This document shows positions 23,674 to 34,345 of a DNA stretch of 64,000 nt, in pieces; within the stretch, counting starts at the first letter, position 1, and every line of letters begins with the position of its first letter. The notes beneath the pieces are model-generated. The model saw only the letters and a program-made list of their open reading frames with translations, did not search any database and was not told the origin of the DNA. This stretch comes from Castor canadensis (taxonomy: Eukaryota; Chordata; Mammalia; Rodentia; Castoridae): assembly GCF_047511655.1 (NCBI RefSeq), contig NC_133389.1, positions 151,109,973 to 151,173,972 on the forward strand. Direction: 5' to 3'. The position numbers were made by a program, and so were the translations under genes.

Positions 23674-23869
23674 CAGCTGTCTACTTAAATGCCAGGCCCA
23701 GCTTCTGGGAGGGACAGAAATAACTTTAAGGACCTGTCAGAGCCTAAACCCTGCACCCTTTCTAACAGAGGCAGAGGGAAATCTAGAACACTCATGTGAA
23801 GAGGTACTTATGAAGAATTATGCTGCCCAACCTGACTTAACTAATTGGCCCTTAAAGAGCCCAGATCTA

Positions 23870-24140
23870 GAATTATACACTGATGGCAGTTCCTTTGTCA
23901 AGAATAGTGTCAGACATGCAGGGTTTGCAGTTGTGACAGAATTTGGCATCCTCAAATCAGGTCCTCTTCCTCCTAATACAAGTGCTTAATTGGCAGAATT
24001 AGTCGCTGTAACAGAAGCCCTAAAACTGTCAAAAGAACAGAGTCAACATCTACACAGATTCTAAGTATACCTTCCTGATCCTGCATGCTCATGCAGCCAT
24101 CTGGAAGGAAAGGGGAATGCTAACTACAACAGGAATAACT
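23870..24140 (+). pseudogene. pol: ERV RNase H remnant
   Basis: YTDGSSF encoded from 23876 carries the first catalytic aspartate of retroviral RNase H. The HAHAAIWKERG block near 24090 is the C-terminal part. Stops interrupt it. Directly after this block the sequence passes into env-like sequence, so integrase is missing. Confidence 0.8.
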
Positions 24141-24780
24141 TCCCATATAGATAAAAGGAAGATTACTCTAATAATTTTAGGGATAACAGCATTGACTGCA
24201 GCCCTAGCTAGAATCAGCTAGGGGGTAATTGCCAATCATGCAAAAAACCTAACCAAAGTAGTAGAGGGCACCTCAGACTAGGCAAGCCATGCCATTAAAG
24301 ACATGTAAAGGTCTTTGTTACCCCTTGCCTGTATGGTCATGGACCACTGCCTGGCCCTAGATTTTCTTTTGGCTACACCAGGAGGAGTATGTGCCATCAC
24401 AACACAGGAGTATGTACTTCCCATTACACAGATATAAACCCTTCAGGTGTTGTACAGGAACTTGCAGACTACATTCTCCAACAGGCTAAGTGGCTCCAGG
24501 AACAGTCTCTTGAAACTCAGGTTTCTACACAGTTATGAGACCAAATAAAATCTTGGCTCCCCTCCAGGACATGGTTCCTACCCTTTTGGGGCCTATATTT
24601 GCCATTATTCTCTTCCTTGTGTTTGGGCCTTGCATTTTAAACTTACTTGTTAAGTTTGTTTCCTCCAGCCTAGAATCCCCTGATGGAGATGAAAACGTGG
24701 TCCCCTGTAACTCCTCTTTAACAGTCAGCCCCGATGCTGTGGGCCCTTTCATCACCTTATCAGCAGGAAGAAGTCACTGA
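24141..24780 (+). pseudogene. env: ERV env transmembrane-subunit remnant
   Basis: Starts with a hydrophobic fusion-peptide-like run (about 24160-24215). A segment resembling the conserved gammaretroviral TM core follows (24330-24400), then a membrane span encoded at about 24565-24660 (LLGPIFAIILFLVFGPCILN) and a short tail. Stops and frame changes occur. The surface subunit is absent. Confidence 0.75.
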
Positions 24781-24785
24781 ATAGA

Positions 24786-25206
24786 TGTGGGGAGCCAACA
24801 AGTGTATTAAATAAACTGTGTTTGAGTTTGGCACAGCCCCAAACTGCAGAAAGGAGCAAGTATAGTTATGCCCAGTAATTTGCATGCTTGAATTGGCACA
24901 ACCTCAGCTGCAGAAGTGGGCAAGATGCAGTACAGCTGTTTTTTCCTTTAATGTTTAAGTGCAGAGAAGCTGTCACAGGTTCCTCCTGTTCCTGATCAGT
25001 ACAATGTCACACCCCGTCCCCAAGATCTTCCTCTGTACCTGGTGTTGCCCCTGTATATAATAAATGCACTGAAGGTGGAGGGTGCTGGTTGTGTCTCCAT
25101 CCGAGCACTCAGCCTACCTGGTCCCAGCTTTATGCATGTTTTGTCTTCTGTCTGTTGTCTTTTCTGGCATCTCCCATCGCCCCCAGTTAAGGTTTCTAGG
25201 ACAAGC
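24786..25206 (+). mobile_element. probable nested solo LTR (class II-like)
   Basis: Begins tgtggggagccaac and ends ggtttctaggaca, a TG...CA unit unlike the flanking ERV's own LTRs. It has tatataataaatgc at about 25052-25065 (combined TATA/polyadenylation region) and a CT-rich end, as in rodent ERVK-type LTRs. It lies between env and the polypurine tract. No clear 6-bp target duplication was found, so its edges are tentative. Confidence 0.55.
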
Positions 25207-25271
25207 TCATGCTGGAGGCAAGAAATAGTCTTCTTCCTCATCCCTATGCCTAACAGCAGTTAGGGCAATCA

Positions 25272-25285
25272 TTGAGAGGGGAGAA
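25272..25285 (+). other. ERV polypurine tract
   Basis: ttgagaggggagaa lies directly before the 3' LTR, where plus-strand synthesis is primed in retroviruses. Confidence 0.75.
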
Positions 25286-25600
25286 TTGAAGGACAGACTG
25301 CAGGAGGTCCTAAAAGGTGATAATTGGCCAAGGAGACACTTCTTCCCAGGAAACTTCTGTTTGCACCTGAGAGATATCTCTGCCCTCAGGCAATACAAAA
25401 AAGGCTATAAAAACCCAATTTTCAACCTGACCCACAGGACCACTGGTTTCTAGGTCCCACTGCATGCCCACATGCAGCCTTTCTCTTCTCTACAAATAAA
25501 ATCTTTCTGACCGCTGCTGCGGGAGTCCACCTGTGCTTTCTTTCTCAGAGTGGACCCAAGAACACTGAAAACCTGAAAATTCCTGCATGTCTTCTGTGCA
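25286..25600 (+). repeat. 3' LTR (5' edge short)
   Basis: Matches the 5' LTR from ttgaagg to ctgtgca, with TATAAAA at 25406-25412 and AATAAA at 25495-25500. The first 18-19 bases of the 5' LTR (tgtagcagctgccaacaa) are missing at the PPT junction. Confidence 0.88.
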
Positions 25601-25606
25601 TCAAAA

Positions 25607-25868
25607 TGTATGAGAAAATTTTAGACAACAATCAAACAACAGGAACAACAGGGGGAGGGGAGGAGTCAGGCAGTCAACCTATTAAAGAATAAAGTAATAG
25701 AAACAACTATTACTAAAAATCATGGTTATTCAACCACAGGATCTGAATGTCAGTGCTTTTAAATTGTATAATTTTAGTGATGCCAATTGTTTTTCCCTTT
25801 TTAGATATCTACCTGCTTTAGCCACATTAACAACTTCCTTGCTCTCTCTTGAACATGCCAGTCTCAGT
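25607..25868. other. unassigned sequence
   Basis: Short stretch right of the ERV with no recognised gene or repeat. Confidence 0.4.
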
Positions 25869-25962
25869 CTTTTTTTTCTTTTTTTTTTGCAGTATTGGGG
25901 TTTGAACTCAGGGCCTCACACTTGCTAGGCTGGCATTCTACCATTTGAGCCATTCCACCAGT
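25869..25962 (-). mobile_element. ID-like monomeric SINE, antisense
   Basis: T-rich tail, then tttgaactcagggcctcaca ... tttgagccattccaccag. Flanked by tgccagtctca on both sides (25857 and 25963 regions). Confidence 0.85.
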
Positions 25963-26164
25963 GCCAGTCTCATTCTTGCCAGAGGCTTTGTGTTGCCATT
26001 AGTTCTGCACAGCTGCTCACACTGCCTTCTTACTTCATTCTGGTCTGGGTTCCTGAGTAGAGAAGAAAGGCTCAGTCTAAAGAATATTAACTATTTCAAC
26101 GATTTTCTCTCTCATAATCATGTTTACTGTTCTTAATGACATTATTATTACTTGTTTACTGCCT

Positions 26165-26250
26165 ACCAGGCTAGGAATGTGCTCAATGGTAAAGTGCTTG
26201 CCTAATATGTGCAAAACCCTGGGCTCAATCCCCAGTACTGCAAAAAACAA
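26165..26250 (+). mobile_element. ID SINE with 15-bp target duplication
   Basis: aggctaggaatgtgctcaat ... ctcaatccccagtactgc with a short A-tail. acttgtttactgcct is present at 26150-26164 and 26251-26265. Confidence 0.88.
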
Positions 26251-26420
26251 ACTTGTTTACTGCCTGTTTCCCCCCACAAGTATACATGAGCTCCAAACAG
26301 AGGATGTCTTCTTATCCACCACTATACCTACAGTCCATCTTTCAGTAACTGCACAAAGTACAGTCATGAGATGTATGGGGAAGGAAGGAAGCATTCTTAC
26401 TCACTTAAATGGTAGTGCTA

Positions 26421-26897
26421 CATGATAAAAGCGAGAGCACACAAGGGAAGGGTGAGGATAGGTAAGACACCTAAAAAACTAGCTAGCATTTGTTGCCCTT
26501 AATGCAGAGAAACTAAAGCAGATACCTTAAAGCAACTGAGGCCAATAGGAAAAGGGGACCAGGAACTAGAGAAAAGGTTAGATTAAAAAGAATTAACCTA
26601 GAAGGTAACACCCACGCACAGGAAATCAATGTGAGTCAATGCCCTGTATAGCTATCCTTATCTCAACCAGCAAAACCCCTTGTTCCTTCCTATTATTGCT
26701 TATACTCTCTCTACAACAAAATTAGAGATAAGGGCAAAATAGTTTCTGCTGGGTATTGAGGGGGGGAGCGGGAGGGGGTGGAGTGGGTGGTAAGGGAGGG
26801 GGTGGGGGCAGGGGGGAGAAATAAACCAAGCCTTGTATGCACATATGAATAATAAAAGAAAAATGAAAAAAAAAATAAATAAATACAAAAAAAAAAA
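26421..26897 (+). mobile_element. 5'-truncated L1 (3' UTR only)
   Basis: Ends with a long G-rich tract (26761-26817), ttgtatgcacatatgaataa, and A-rich sequence. The direct repeat aaatggtagtgcta at 26407-26420 and 26898-26911 bounds it. Only the 3' end was copied. Confidence 0.88.
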
Positions 26898-26929
26898 AAA
26901 TGGTAGTGCTAGGAGCTAGCTTGATCTTA

Positions 26930-27270
26930 GGCAATTAGGGACAGGGGCCACAAAGGAACGGTTAAAGTCAACAAGAAACAGATACAGCACAAACAGTCCT
27001 AAGAATTCGAATGTGGGCTCAGAATAAGGAGGGGAAAAGGGCCCATCCACCCAAAGGTCCACCTATCAGAAAGCAGTTTCTAGGGCCTTGCAGAGCATGC
27101 CCCAAAATGTGCCAAAAACTAAATCAAAACTCTCAGGAAACAATTTTTCTGAGTCCCACCCAAGCAGGCACTCTGTCTTTCTTTACATCAATAAACTTCT
27201 TTCTCTCTTGCCAGTCACTTGTTGTTCGGGCTTGTCACTCTTCGACTGACCCTGGACAAGAACCTGACAA
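26930..27270 (+). mobile_element. possible solo LTR
   Basis: Has atcaataaacttctttctct (about 27188-27207) as a polyadenylation region, then a CT-rich stretch, and ends aacctgacaaac. Family and edges uncertain. Confidence 0.4.
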
Positions 27271-27545
27271 ACTCAAAACCTGTTTCAGTACCAGGGATGA
27301 CATCTGTGAAAATGGCAAAGTAATGACCTCAGAAAAACATCTCCATAAAACCAATGAGGCACTGGTAAACACTGTCAGAATGAAGTTTTTCAGAACTTTG
27401 GAAATTATAAAGACTTAAAGCAAACTGGGAAGTGACTATTCAAGAAAAGTAGTTGAATCCTGGCAAGAACTGAGAGCTTTTTAGAGCTTTATTTTGCCCT
27501 ATTCCCACTCTATATCTCCAGCTCCACAGTAATTTTGCACTTTTT

Positions 27546-27600
27546 CAAACCCAGGGCCTTGAGCATACTAGGCAGAGCACTCTACCAATGAACTGTATCC
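27546..27600 (-). mobile_element. ID-like SINE fragment, antisense
   Basis: aaacccagggccttgagcat ... ctctaccaatgaactgtatc is the inner part of an antisense ID monomer. Confidence 0.65.
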
Positions 27601-28859
27601 ACAATAGCTTTGGAAACAAAAAACCCAGAATCACAGTGAAAGTCACAGGTGGCAGCCAATGAAGAAGACAGAAGGGGATTAAAATGCCTTCAAAGCCTCC
27701 TTACCAGAGAATATAATCATCCAACCCTAGAAGACCCCGCTAGCAAGACTATCTTTATTTGATACTGACTTGGCAGTCAGGCTTTCCCTGGGAGGCATTT
27801 GATGAAAAGACAAACTGTTTTAACATAAGGGCTACCTGAAGCAATAGGAAACAAATGCGGTAAACAATGGGCCAACCAAAAGATTAAAAAGAAAAGCTAG
27901 AGAAAGCTCTCACAAATTACCAGGCGAGCTCCAGGAATCTAGAATCAGATGCATGCACACATGCCCAGAGCTAAATATCTGAGAAGGCCTTAAAATCTCA
28001 CTTAGAGCTATCTTTGAGATTCTGCATACAACTGGAGGGATTACTTCATTTTATCCAACTCCTTGTGGAGAGGAGTCAGGCAAACTTGTAGCCAGTTTCC
28101 TCTAAACTTTGTCCCATATTTGTGTGTGTGGGGGGGAAGTTACCCCTTCAGTCACACCTCCAGTCCCCATGTGCTTTGTGTTGCTGATTTTGCTTGTTTA
28201 TCATTTCACTGTAATAAAATATCACTGTGAGTATACATTCTGGAAAATAAGAAAACCAGGAGCAGTTTTGGAACCCAGAGCACAGATCTTAAGCCTTTTT
28301 GCCATAATCCTAGTAAATTAAGATAGCCTTCTAACTTCTAGCTAGGAAAAAAAGTTTTAGGCTCATCATGTACAATTCCTGCCCTAAACTTAGAATTTCT
28401 CCAAGGAACACTGGTTCCTTTCAATGGGAAATAATATTTAGATTCCAGACACATTCTGAAATCTGAAGAACTGATGTGTCTTAAACACAATTTATTCTAA
28501 CTTAGTGATAGGGGAATCCATTTCAAATCTTTATATTCCAAGTAAAAAAAATAAAAATATTTCCACACAAGTCCAACTCAAAAGAACCTGTATGAATATG
28601 CTGGGTATATATAGCATGTTCAGGTAATGTGGGCACAGAATTAATCAAAAGTGTAAAAATAAATTTTAAGAAAACATGTTAAATTTTAGAATGAACCTTT
28701 CAAATACTAAATAAATGTTAAAGCAATTGGTAGTCAAAGAAATAAATCAAGGAAGGAAGTGTATGGGTTTGGTGGCATTTTTAACCACAAAGAATTCCCT
28801 TCCTTACCTAGTTTAAAACAAGGTTTTTCTTAAGCTAATGGGTATTTTCTCTTTCGTGT
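27601..28859. other. unassigned sequence
   Basis: About 1.26 kb with no gene, SINE or L1 that I can name. Presumed intronic. Several short frames only. Confidence 0.4.
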
Positions 28860-29122
28860 TTTCCACAAGTAGTAAAATACATTTACCAACATTTATCATC
28901 TTAACCATTTTTAAGTTTACAGATCAGTGATATTAAATGCATTCATAATGCTATGTGTGCCATCTCCATAACGCTTCATCTTGTAAAAAACTGAAACTCT
29001 ATACCCATTAAACAATAATTCCCTATTTTCCTTCATTTGGTAACCACCATTCTACTATCTGTCTCCATGATTCTGACTACTCTAAGTACCTCACACAAAT
29101 GGACTCATATAGTATTTGTCTT

Positions 29123-29950
29123 TTTTGGTTTTCCAGAGGTACTGAACTTAGGCCTTGGGTGTGGCACTCTACTACTTGTGTCATACCCCAGTCCAAGCCA
29201 GTATATATAGCTCCAAGAGGACTGCTAATGAGGAAAACCAGCCAATGCTCATGATGCTCAGTACTGTACTGCAGTACTTGATTCAGTTTTTTCCCACAAT
29301 GCTGCCTAATCTCCACTAAAGATATGCCACCTTTCTACAAATCTAAACTTTTCACTTTATCACTTATTTCTCTTGACTTAATTTACTTATTTATTGGCTG
29401 CACTTAGTCAAAACTGTGTGTAATAAATCCGTGAACAAGGTGTGCTTTTAACAAGGACTACAAAAAAGGAAAAACTTTTGGTGTAGTCAGTTTGCATGCT
29501 GGCCAATTAACTCTATCTGTTAATCAAACTGACATTTTTTACCTCTTTGTCTACACGGCAGAGAGACCAAAGTTAACAATCTTTACTGTTCAATAAACCA
29601 AGCAGTCTTCCACCCTTTATCTCTCTCTGACCACCAGAGAAGTAAATCTGTCAGCCAAGACATACAGCTTCAGAGATGTGCCAGGGACATGGAGAACCAA
29701 GGCCAGCACCCATTCTAGCACATGCATTTCACCAAGTACTCAAACTGACCCCCTAAACTCCCATTTAAAATGTGAAAATTTTCTCTCAGGAAGTAGGACA
29801 GAAGAGCTTTGAGAGGTTGACTCTCCCTGTCCTCCTTTTCATTTGAGAAATAATAAGCCATATTTCCTTTTCAATAAACCTTATTTCCTTTTCCTCAAAA
29901 CTCTGCTCTTATTATTTGAGAATTGGCTTTGAGGCCAGGATAGAAGCATT
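29123..29950. mobile_element. composite insert in L1: ID fragment and LTR-like sequence
   Basis: 29125-29195 looks like an antisense ID-type SINE. 29440-29940 has two LTR-like polyadenylation areas (gttcaataaaccaagcagtc near 29588; ttcaataaaccttatttcc near 29872). The near-repeat at its edges suggests one insertion event; identity is uncertain. Confidence 0.4.
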
Positions 29951-30071
29951 TTGTATCTGTCTTCTTGCGACTGTCTCATGTCACTCGGCATAATGCCTTC
30001 AAGGTTCATTCTTGTTACAGAATATTGCAGAATGTCCTTCCCTTTTTTATTAATATCTTCTCTTTCTCTCT

Positions 30072-30290
30072 CTTTTTTTTTTTAAACAGCACTGGGGTTT
30101 GAACTCAGGGCCTCACACTTGCTAGGCAGGTGCTCTTACCACTTTAGACACTATGCCAGCCCTTTTTTGTGATAAGTTTTTCCAAGATAGGCTCACAAAC
30201 TATTATACCAGGCTGGCTTCAAACCACGATCCTCTTGATCTCTGCTTCCTGAGTAGCTAGGGTTACAGGTGTGAGTCACCACTGCCAAGC
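30072..30290 (-). mobile_element. dimeric SINE, antisense
   Basis: T-run, gtttgaactcagggcctcac, a linker with ttttttgtgataagttttt, then gggttacaggtgtgagtcac. Confidence 0.88.
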
Positions 30291-30500
30291 ATGTCCTTTC
30301 TTTTTAAGGGTAGATAATAATGTATAAATAATGATGTATTATAGCATATATTACATTTTGCTTATCAATTCATCTGTGGATAGATACTTGAGTTGCTTCC
30401 ATTATTTTAGGTATCATGGATGATGTTGCTATGAACATAGATATACAGATATTTCTTCAAGATTCTGCTCTCAATTCTTATAGGTATATATGGATGATAT

Positions 30501-30814
30501 AATTTTTAACTATAATTCAAAACTATAATCAGTAAAGAGAGAAAGCAGGAAAGTAGGAGCATCTAAGTGCTAACATAGTTTTTCCTTTCTTATCAACATC
30601 ATTATGACTTCTTAAACAATGTTAGAAAAATTTAAAGTACTTTTTAATTTTAAATACAATTAAATATATATAAGGAAGTTTATCTTTAAAATTTAGATTT
30701 ACAAATTCATGAAATAGCTAACCAAATCTGTCAATTTTTTACAGTATTATGGTTTTTTTAATAAACTCCTTCCATATCCAAAGTTATAAATATACTTGAC
30801 TTAAAGGTCTTATT
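30501..30814. other. unassigned AT-rich sequence
   Basis: No gene or repeat recognised. Confidence 0.4.
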
Positions 30815-31018
30815 TTTATTAGCGAACACTTATAACATTTACTATACATTGGCACTATTTTAAGTATTTTATATAACTCACCTATTTATAGAAATTCTAT
30901 CTAATAGGTACTGTTATTATTCCCATCTTATAGATGGAGAAACAGGCACTGAGACATTAAATCATTTGCTCAAGGTAACATAACTAGTAAGTGGTGAAGC
31001 TAAGTATGGATCAAGCTA
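30815..31018 (+). repeat. MIR element
   Basis: ttggcactattttaagtatt, ctgttattattcccatctta, agatggagaaacaggcactg and aactagtaagtggtgaagct follow the MIR consensus in order over nearly its full length. Confidence 0.88.
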
Positions 31019-31020
31019 CC

Positions 31021-31215
31021 TTTTTTTTTTTTTTTTTCAGTACTGGGGCTTGAACTCAGGGACTTCACCTTGAGCCACTCCACCAGCCCTATTTTTGTGA
31101 AGGGTTTTTTTTGATAGGGTCTTGTGAACTATTTGCCTGGGCTGGCTTCAAACCACGATCCTCCTGATCTCTGCCTCCTTAGTAGCTAGGATTATAGGCA
31201 TGAGCCACCAGTACC
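31021..31215 (-). mobile_element. dimeric SINE, antisense
   Basis: T-run, ggggcttgaactcagggact, a linker, then aggattataggcatgagcca. Confidence 0.85.
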
Positions 31216-31225
31216 CAGCAAGAAC

Positions 31226-31322
31226 TTTCTTTTTTTAAAAAAAAGGTCTCACTGCAGCATAGGCTGGCCTCAAACTGGCTCCTGAATGCTAAGATTACTA
31301 TTATGCACCACCATGCCCTGGG
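31226..31322 (-). mobile_element. 7SL-like monomer, antisense
   Basis: aaaaggtctcactgcagcat ... tgcaccaccatgccctggg is a B1-like monomer in reverse. Confidence 0.65.
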
Positions 31323-31868
31323 AGAGCTTTGATTATCTCACTAACTCATAGGATACCACACTTGTTCATTATACTGAGAACATCCTGCTTACTTCACCTG
31401 TCAACAAGATACTACAGTAAAAGTTACATACACGACAAAGTTACATACCTAGAAGTCTTGGTGATGTTTTTAAGGGCCCAGTGTTTTAGACTATGCCAAA
31501 ATACTTCTTCAAAATGAAGGATAATATGCCATAGCTTAGTCAGCCACCACCACTTAGAAAGAAGCATGGTACTCAGTGGGCCTCTTTAAAGTCTGGAAAT
31601 AACCATATCTGAGTGCTGCTCTGCCCTATTTCCTGAATAACCCGAAAAACTGCCGAAATGGGGCCTAGTACAAGAGAAGACATGCAAGACACGCTACCAT
31701 TTGGGCCTGAAGATCCAGCAAACTCAGTGGTGTTCAAAGTATCTGTGGTAGCTGATAAAGTAGCTACATAAAACTTAAAACTACCAGTAGGTCCTGTTAG
31801 AAGAATCACAACATGGACTACTAGGCAAAAAAAAAAAAAAAAAAAAACCACCTCCACATCAAGCAGCA
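31323..31868. other. unassigned sequence ending in a long A-tract
   Basis: An A-run of about 21 at 31828-31848 could be the tail of a + strand retroposon. The opposite strand has a 98-codon open frame over the same bases. I recognise no parent gene in either direction. Near-repeats ccaccaccac and ccacctccac flank it loosely. Confidence 0.3.
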
Positions 31869-32072
31869 TGTCTCAACCTTGGCACTACTGCCATTTTGGT
31901 CACTTCTAAAATTGTGAGAGGCTGTCCAGTGCATGACAGGATATTTGACAGTGTCTCTGGCCTCTCCCCATAGATGTCATAGCACTTCCCTTAAACAAAC
32001 AAAATATCTGCAAACATTGTCGAGTGTCCCCTGGAGAGCAAAACTGCCCCTGGTTGAGAAACACTGTTTTAG
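31869..32072. mobile_element. MER20-like DNA transposon fossil
   Basis: tctcaaccttggcactactg, gtgcatgacaggatatttga, cctggagagcaaaactgccc and ggttgagaaacactg follow MER20 (hAT-Charlie) from end to end, with its inverted termini. Confidence 0.85.
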
Positions 32073-33093
32073 AAGAGAACTATGTCATTTTTCAGCCTAC
32101 CTGAAATTGATGTCTCCTGAGTTGTAACTCTGATCAGTCTAGATAAATTCTCTATTTAACGGGGGGTGGAGGAGACTATGCCCCTTTCTGCAGATGATTG
32201 TTTTCCTTTTGAGAAACAGCAGCTCCTTGCCTGGCTTTTGAGCCCTGGGAGAAACTGATCATAGATCACAAAAGGAACAAGTGTTCTGACACACCAATCT
32301 GGCAATATTCTGTCATTAAGTGGAAGTGATAATGACTGTCAGACATAGTTTTTCTCCCTTTCAGGGCACAAGGGAGGACCTATGTTTCTCTATCATCTTT
32401 AAGTCAGATGTGACTTCATGACTTCCTTTGACCAAATAGCAGAAATGATTTCAGTAGAAGCATTTAATTTCCAGTGTGCAATTTCCCAGCCCACTTTTCC
32501 CTTGCTGGTATGATAATAGAAGCAGAGATAAATATAGGGTTGCAACACTGACCTGTCATATGAAGAAGAGCTGCCTGACATCACCCAGAACTGCAGCAGA
32601 TTTTACAAGAGAATAAAAGCACTTTTTTGAAAAAAAAATTTAAGCCAATTTATTTGAAAATTGGTTATTACCACCACATACCCAGCTAACTCTGATTATA
32701 ATAGTTTAATATATAATGAGATTATTGCAGGCCACAAAGGAACAAGTAAAATCAGATACCCAGTAGACTTATTCTACCAAATGTCAACTCTCCCTTTACC
32801 TGTGGCCTTGTAGAATTTCCTATGATAAAATGAAAGAAGAAAAAAATCTTAGGCCTGGTTTATCCATATAATATGCTGGCATTACCCCTACACAGAAGTG
32901 GTCCTCCAGGACAGGAACAAAAGGAAACACTCCCAGTAGGCAGAACTTTAAGCAGTGTAGCTGGTTGTTCACTTTATCTAAGAAGAGAGATGACTAGAAG
33001 TACAGATTAGTAGTCTGGCAAAATGGCCTTTGCAACCAGTACTTGCTCAATAGGCTCATGAACAAAATGCTCCTTTTCACAGGAATAGAAATT
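32073..33093. other. unassigned sequence
   Basis: About 1 kb of moderate-complexity sequence with no gene or repeat that I can name. Confidence 0.4.
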
Positions 33094-33107
33094 ATACCCT
33101 GACTCAA

Positions 33108-33255
33108 GGCTGGAGGCATAGCTCAAGTGATAAACAGCCTGTATAGCAAATGTGAGGCCCCAAGTTCAACCCCCCAGTACCATACACATACATACACACA
33201 CACACACACATACACACACACACACACAAACACACACACCGAAAGAAAAGATATC
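33108..33255 (+). mobile_element. ID-like SINE with (CA)n tail
   Basis: ctggaggcatagctcaagtg ... aagttcaaccccccagtacc followed by a (CA)n-rich tail (33180-33239). The 14-bp repeat ataccctgactcaa at 33094-33107 and 33256-33269 is its target duplication. Confidence 0.88.
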
Positions 33256-33344
33256 ATACCCTGACTCAACACAGATTCCCCACCAATATTATTTATTTAT
33301 ATTTTTTTCTTATTTTGTTTTTGCTGTTGTTTATTTGTTTTTTT

Positions 33345-33450
33345 TTTTTTGAGACAGGATCTTGCTGTTTAGTCCAGGCCATAATAATCATAATCCTCCT
33401 GCCTCAGCCTCCAGAGGGATTATAGGCCACCACTGTAATGGCCCCTCACC
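33345..33450 (-). mobile_element. 7SL-like monomer, antisense
   Basis: T-run, gagacaggatcttgctgttt, cctcctgcctcagcctccag, then ccaccactgtaatgg. Confidence 0.7.
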
Positions 33451-33489
33451 AACGTTGATTTGATAATTCCATGATATATACTAGGCTAT

Positions 33490-34345
33490 GTAAATCTACA
33501 GGCACTTTCTGAAACTACTCTCCTCTTTAGAATGCCTTTCAACTATCTGCTGATCTACTTTTCTTTCAACACTCAGATCAACAGTCATCTCCTCTATAAA
33601 GTCTTTCCATATGATGTAACCCTATCTATATCAATTCAAAGTGCCCTCCCATAACTACTTCTCCAACTAGGATTCACAGATTCCCAGGATTTGTGAATAG
33701 AATTCATAAATTTAGATGAAAACAAAATCACACCATTCTTTCAGTAGTCTCTAATTAAAATTTATAATTTCACTATATTATGATGTAGATAAAACAACAA
33801 GCCAAAGAAAACCATAGTTTTCTGTGATTTGGTCACCACAGAACTCCCAGGCATTCTATTGCCGTGGGTTCTTCAATAGAACAGGGTTATAAGTGCGACT
33901 GATGCATAAGCAGACACCCAATCAGAGAACAAATGTTAGCCTCTCTTCTTATTGGCATATAAAACACCAGGATTGGCTCTTTTAGGACCTCTTTCTCTTG
34001 GGTTAAGGGAAGAGACAACCCCTTCCTTTTCCACCTTGGGAAGCAGAGGATAGTTGATTTCTTTTCATTAATACCCTTTCCTCCAAAAAAAGGGGGTCAT
34101 CTCCACCTCTCCCTCTAAAGTCTCTTATAAACTGATGTGGTACAGAGTCATAGTGATAGTGATTCCCAACAGCCCTTGGTACTTACTACCTCTGTTCTCA
34201 GAAACCTGTATATAGGCCTATTAGTCCTATTACTAAACCACAACTTTTCTAGACCAGGGAGTATATTTCAATTGTGTTTGCATTTCCAGTTCTTAACAGG
34301 ACCTAGTTTATGACCAGCATTTAACTCATGTCTATTGAATGAAGG
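33490..34345 (+). repeat. L2-like relic, interrupted
   Basis: 33530-33640 (cagatcaacagtcatctcct; aaagtctttccatatgatg) and 34240-34345 (gaccagggagtatatttcaa; catttaactcatgtctattg) resemble the 3' part of LINE2. Sequence between them (33660-34180) is other material, including a possible DNA-transposon fossil and a CCAAT/TATAAAA-bearing LTR-like piece near 33940-33990. Confidence 0.5.

Larger units (their letters stand above)
18665..25606 (+). mobile_element. endogenous retrovirus, class I (gamma-type), defective
   Basis: An old provirus with 5' LTR, primer-binding site, leader, gag, protease, reverse transcriptase, RNase H, the transmembrane end of env, polypurine tract and 3' LTR. tcaaaa at 18665-18670 is repeated right after the 3' LTR at 25601-25606, a 6-bp target duplication. 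All genes carry many stops and frameshifts. Integrase and the env surface part are absent. The two LTRs differ at roughly one base in ten by eye, so the insertion is old. Gag and env features and the PBS suggest the ERV9/HERV-W-like branch of gamma-type ERVs (inference). It has no coding capacity. Confidence 0.92.
28860..30500 (-). mobile_element. ancient L1 3' end, antisense and interrupted
   Basis: 28860-29115 (taaaaaactgaaactctatac; ggtaaccaccattctactat) and 29960-30060 plus 30290-30500 (tcggcataatgccttcaagg; catctgtggatagatacttg) are consecutive parts of an old L1 3' UTR/ORF2 end. An insert of about 830 bp splits it, bounded by gtatttgtctttt (about 29112) and gtatctgtcttct (about 29954). 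A SINE lies at 30072-30290. Confidence 0.7.
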
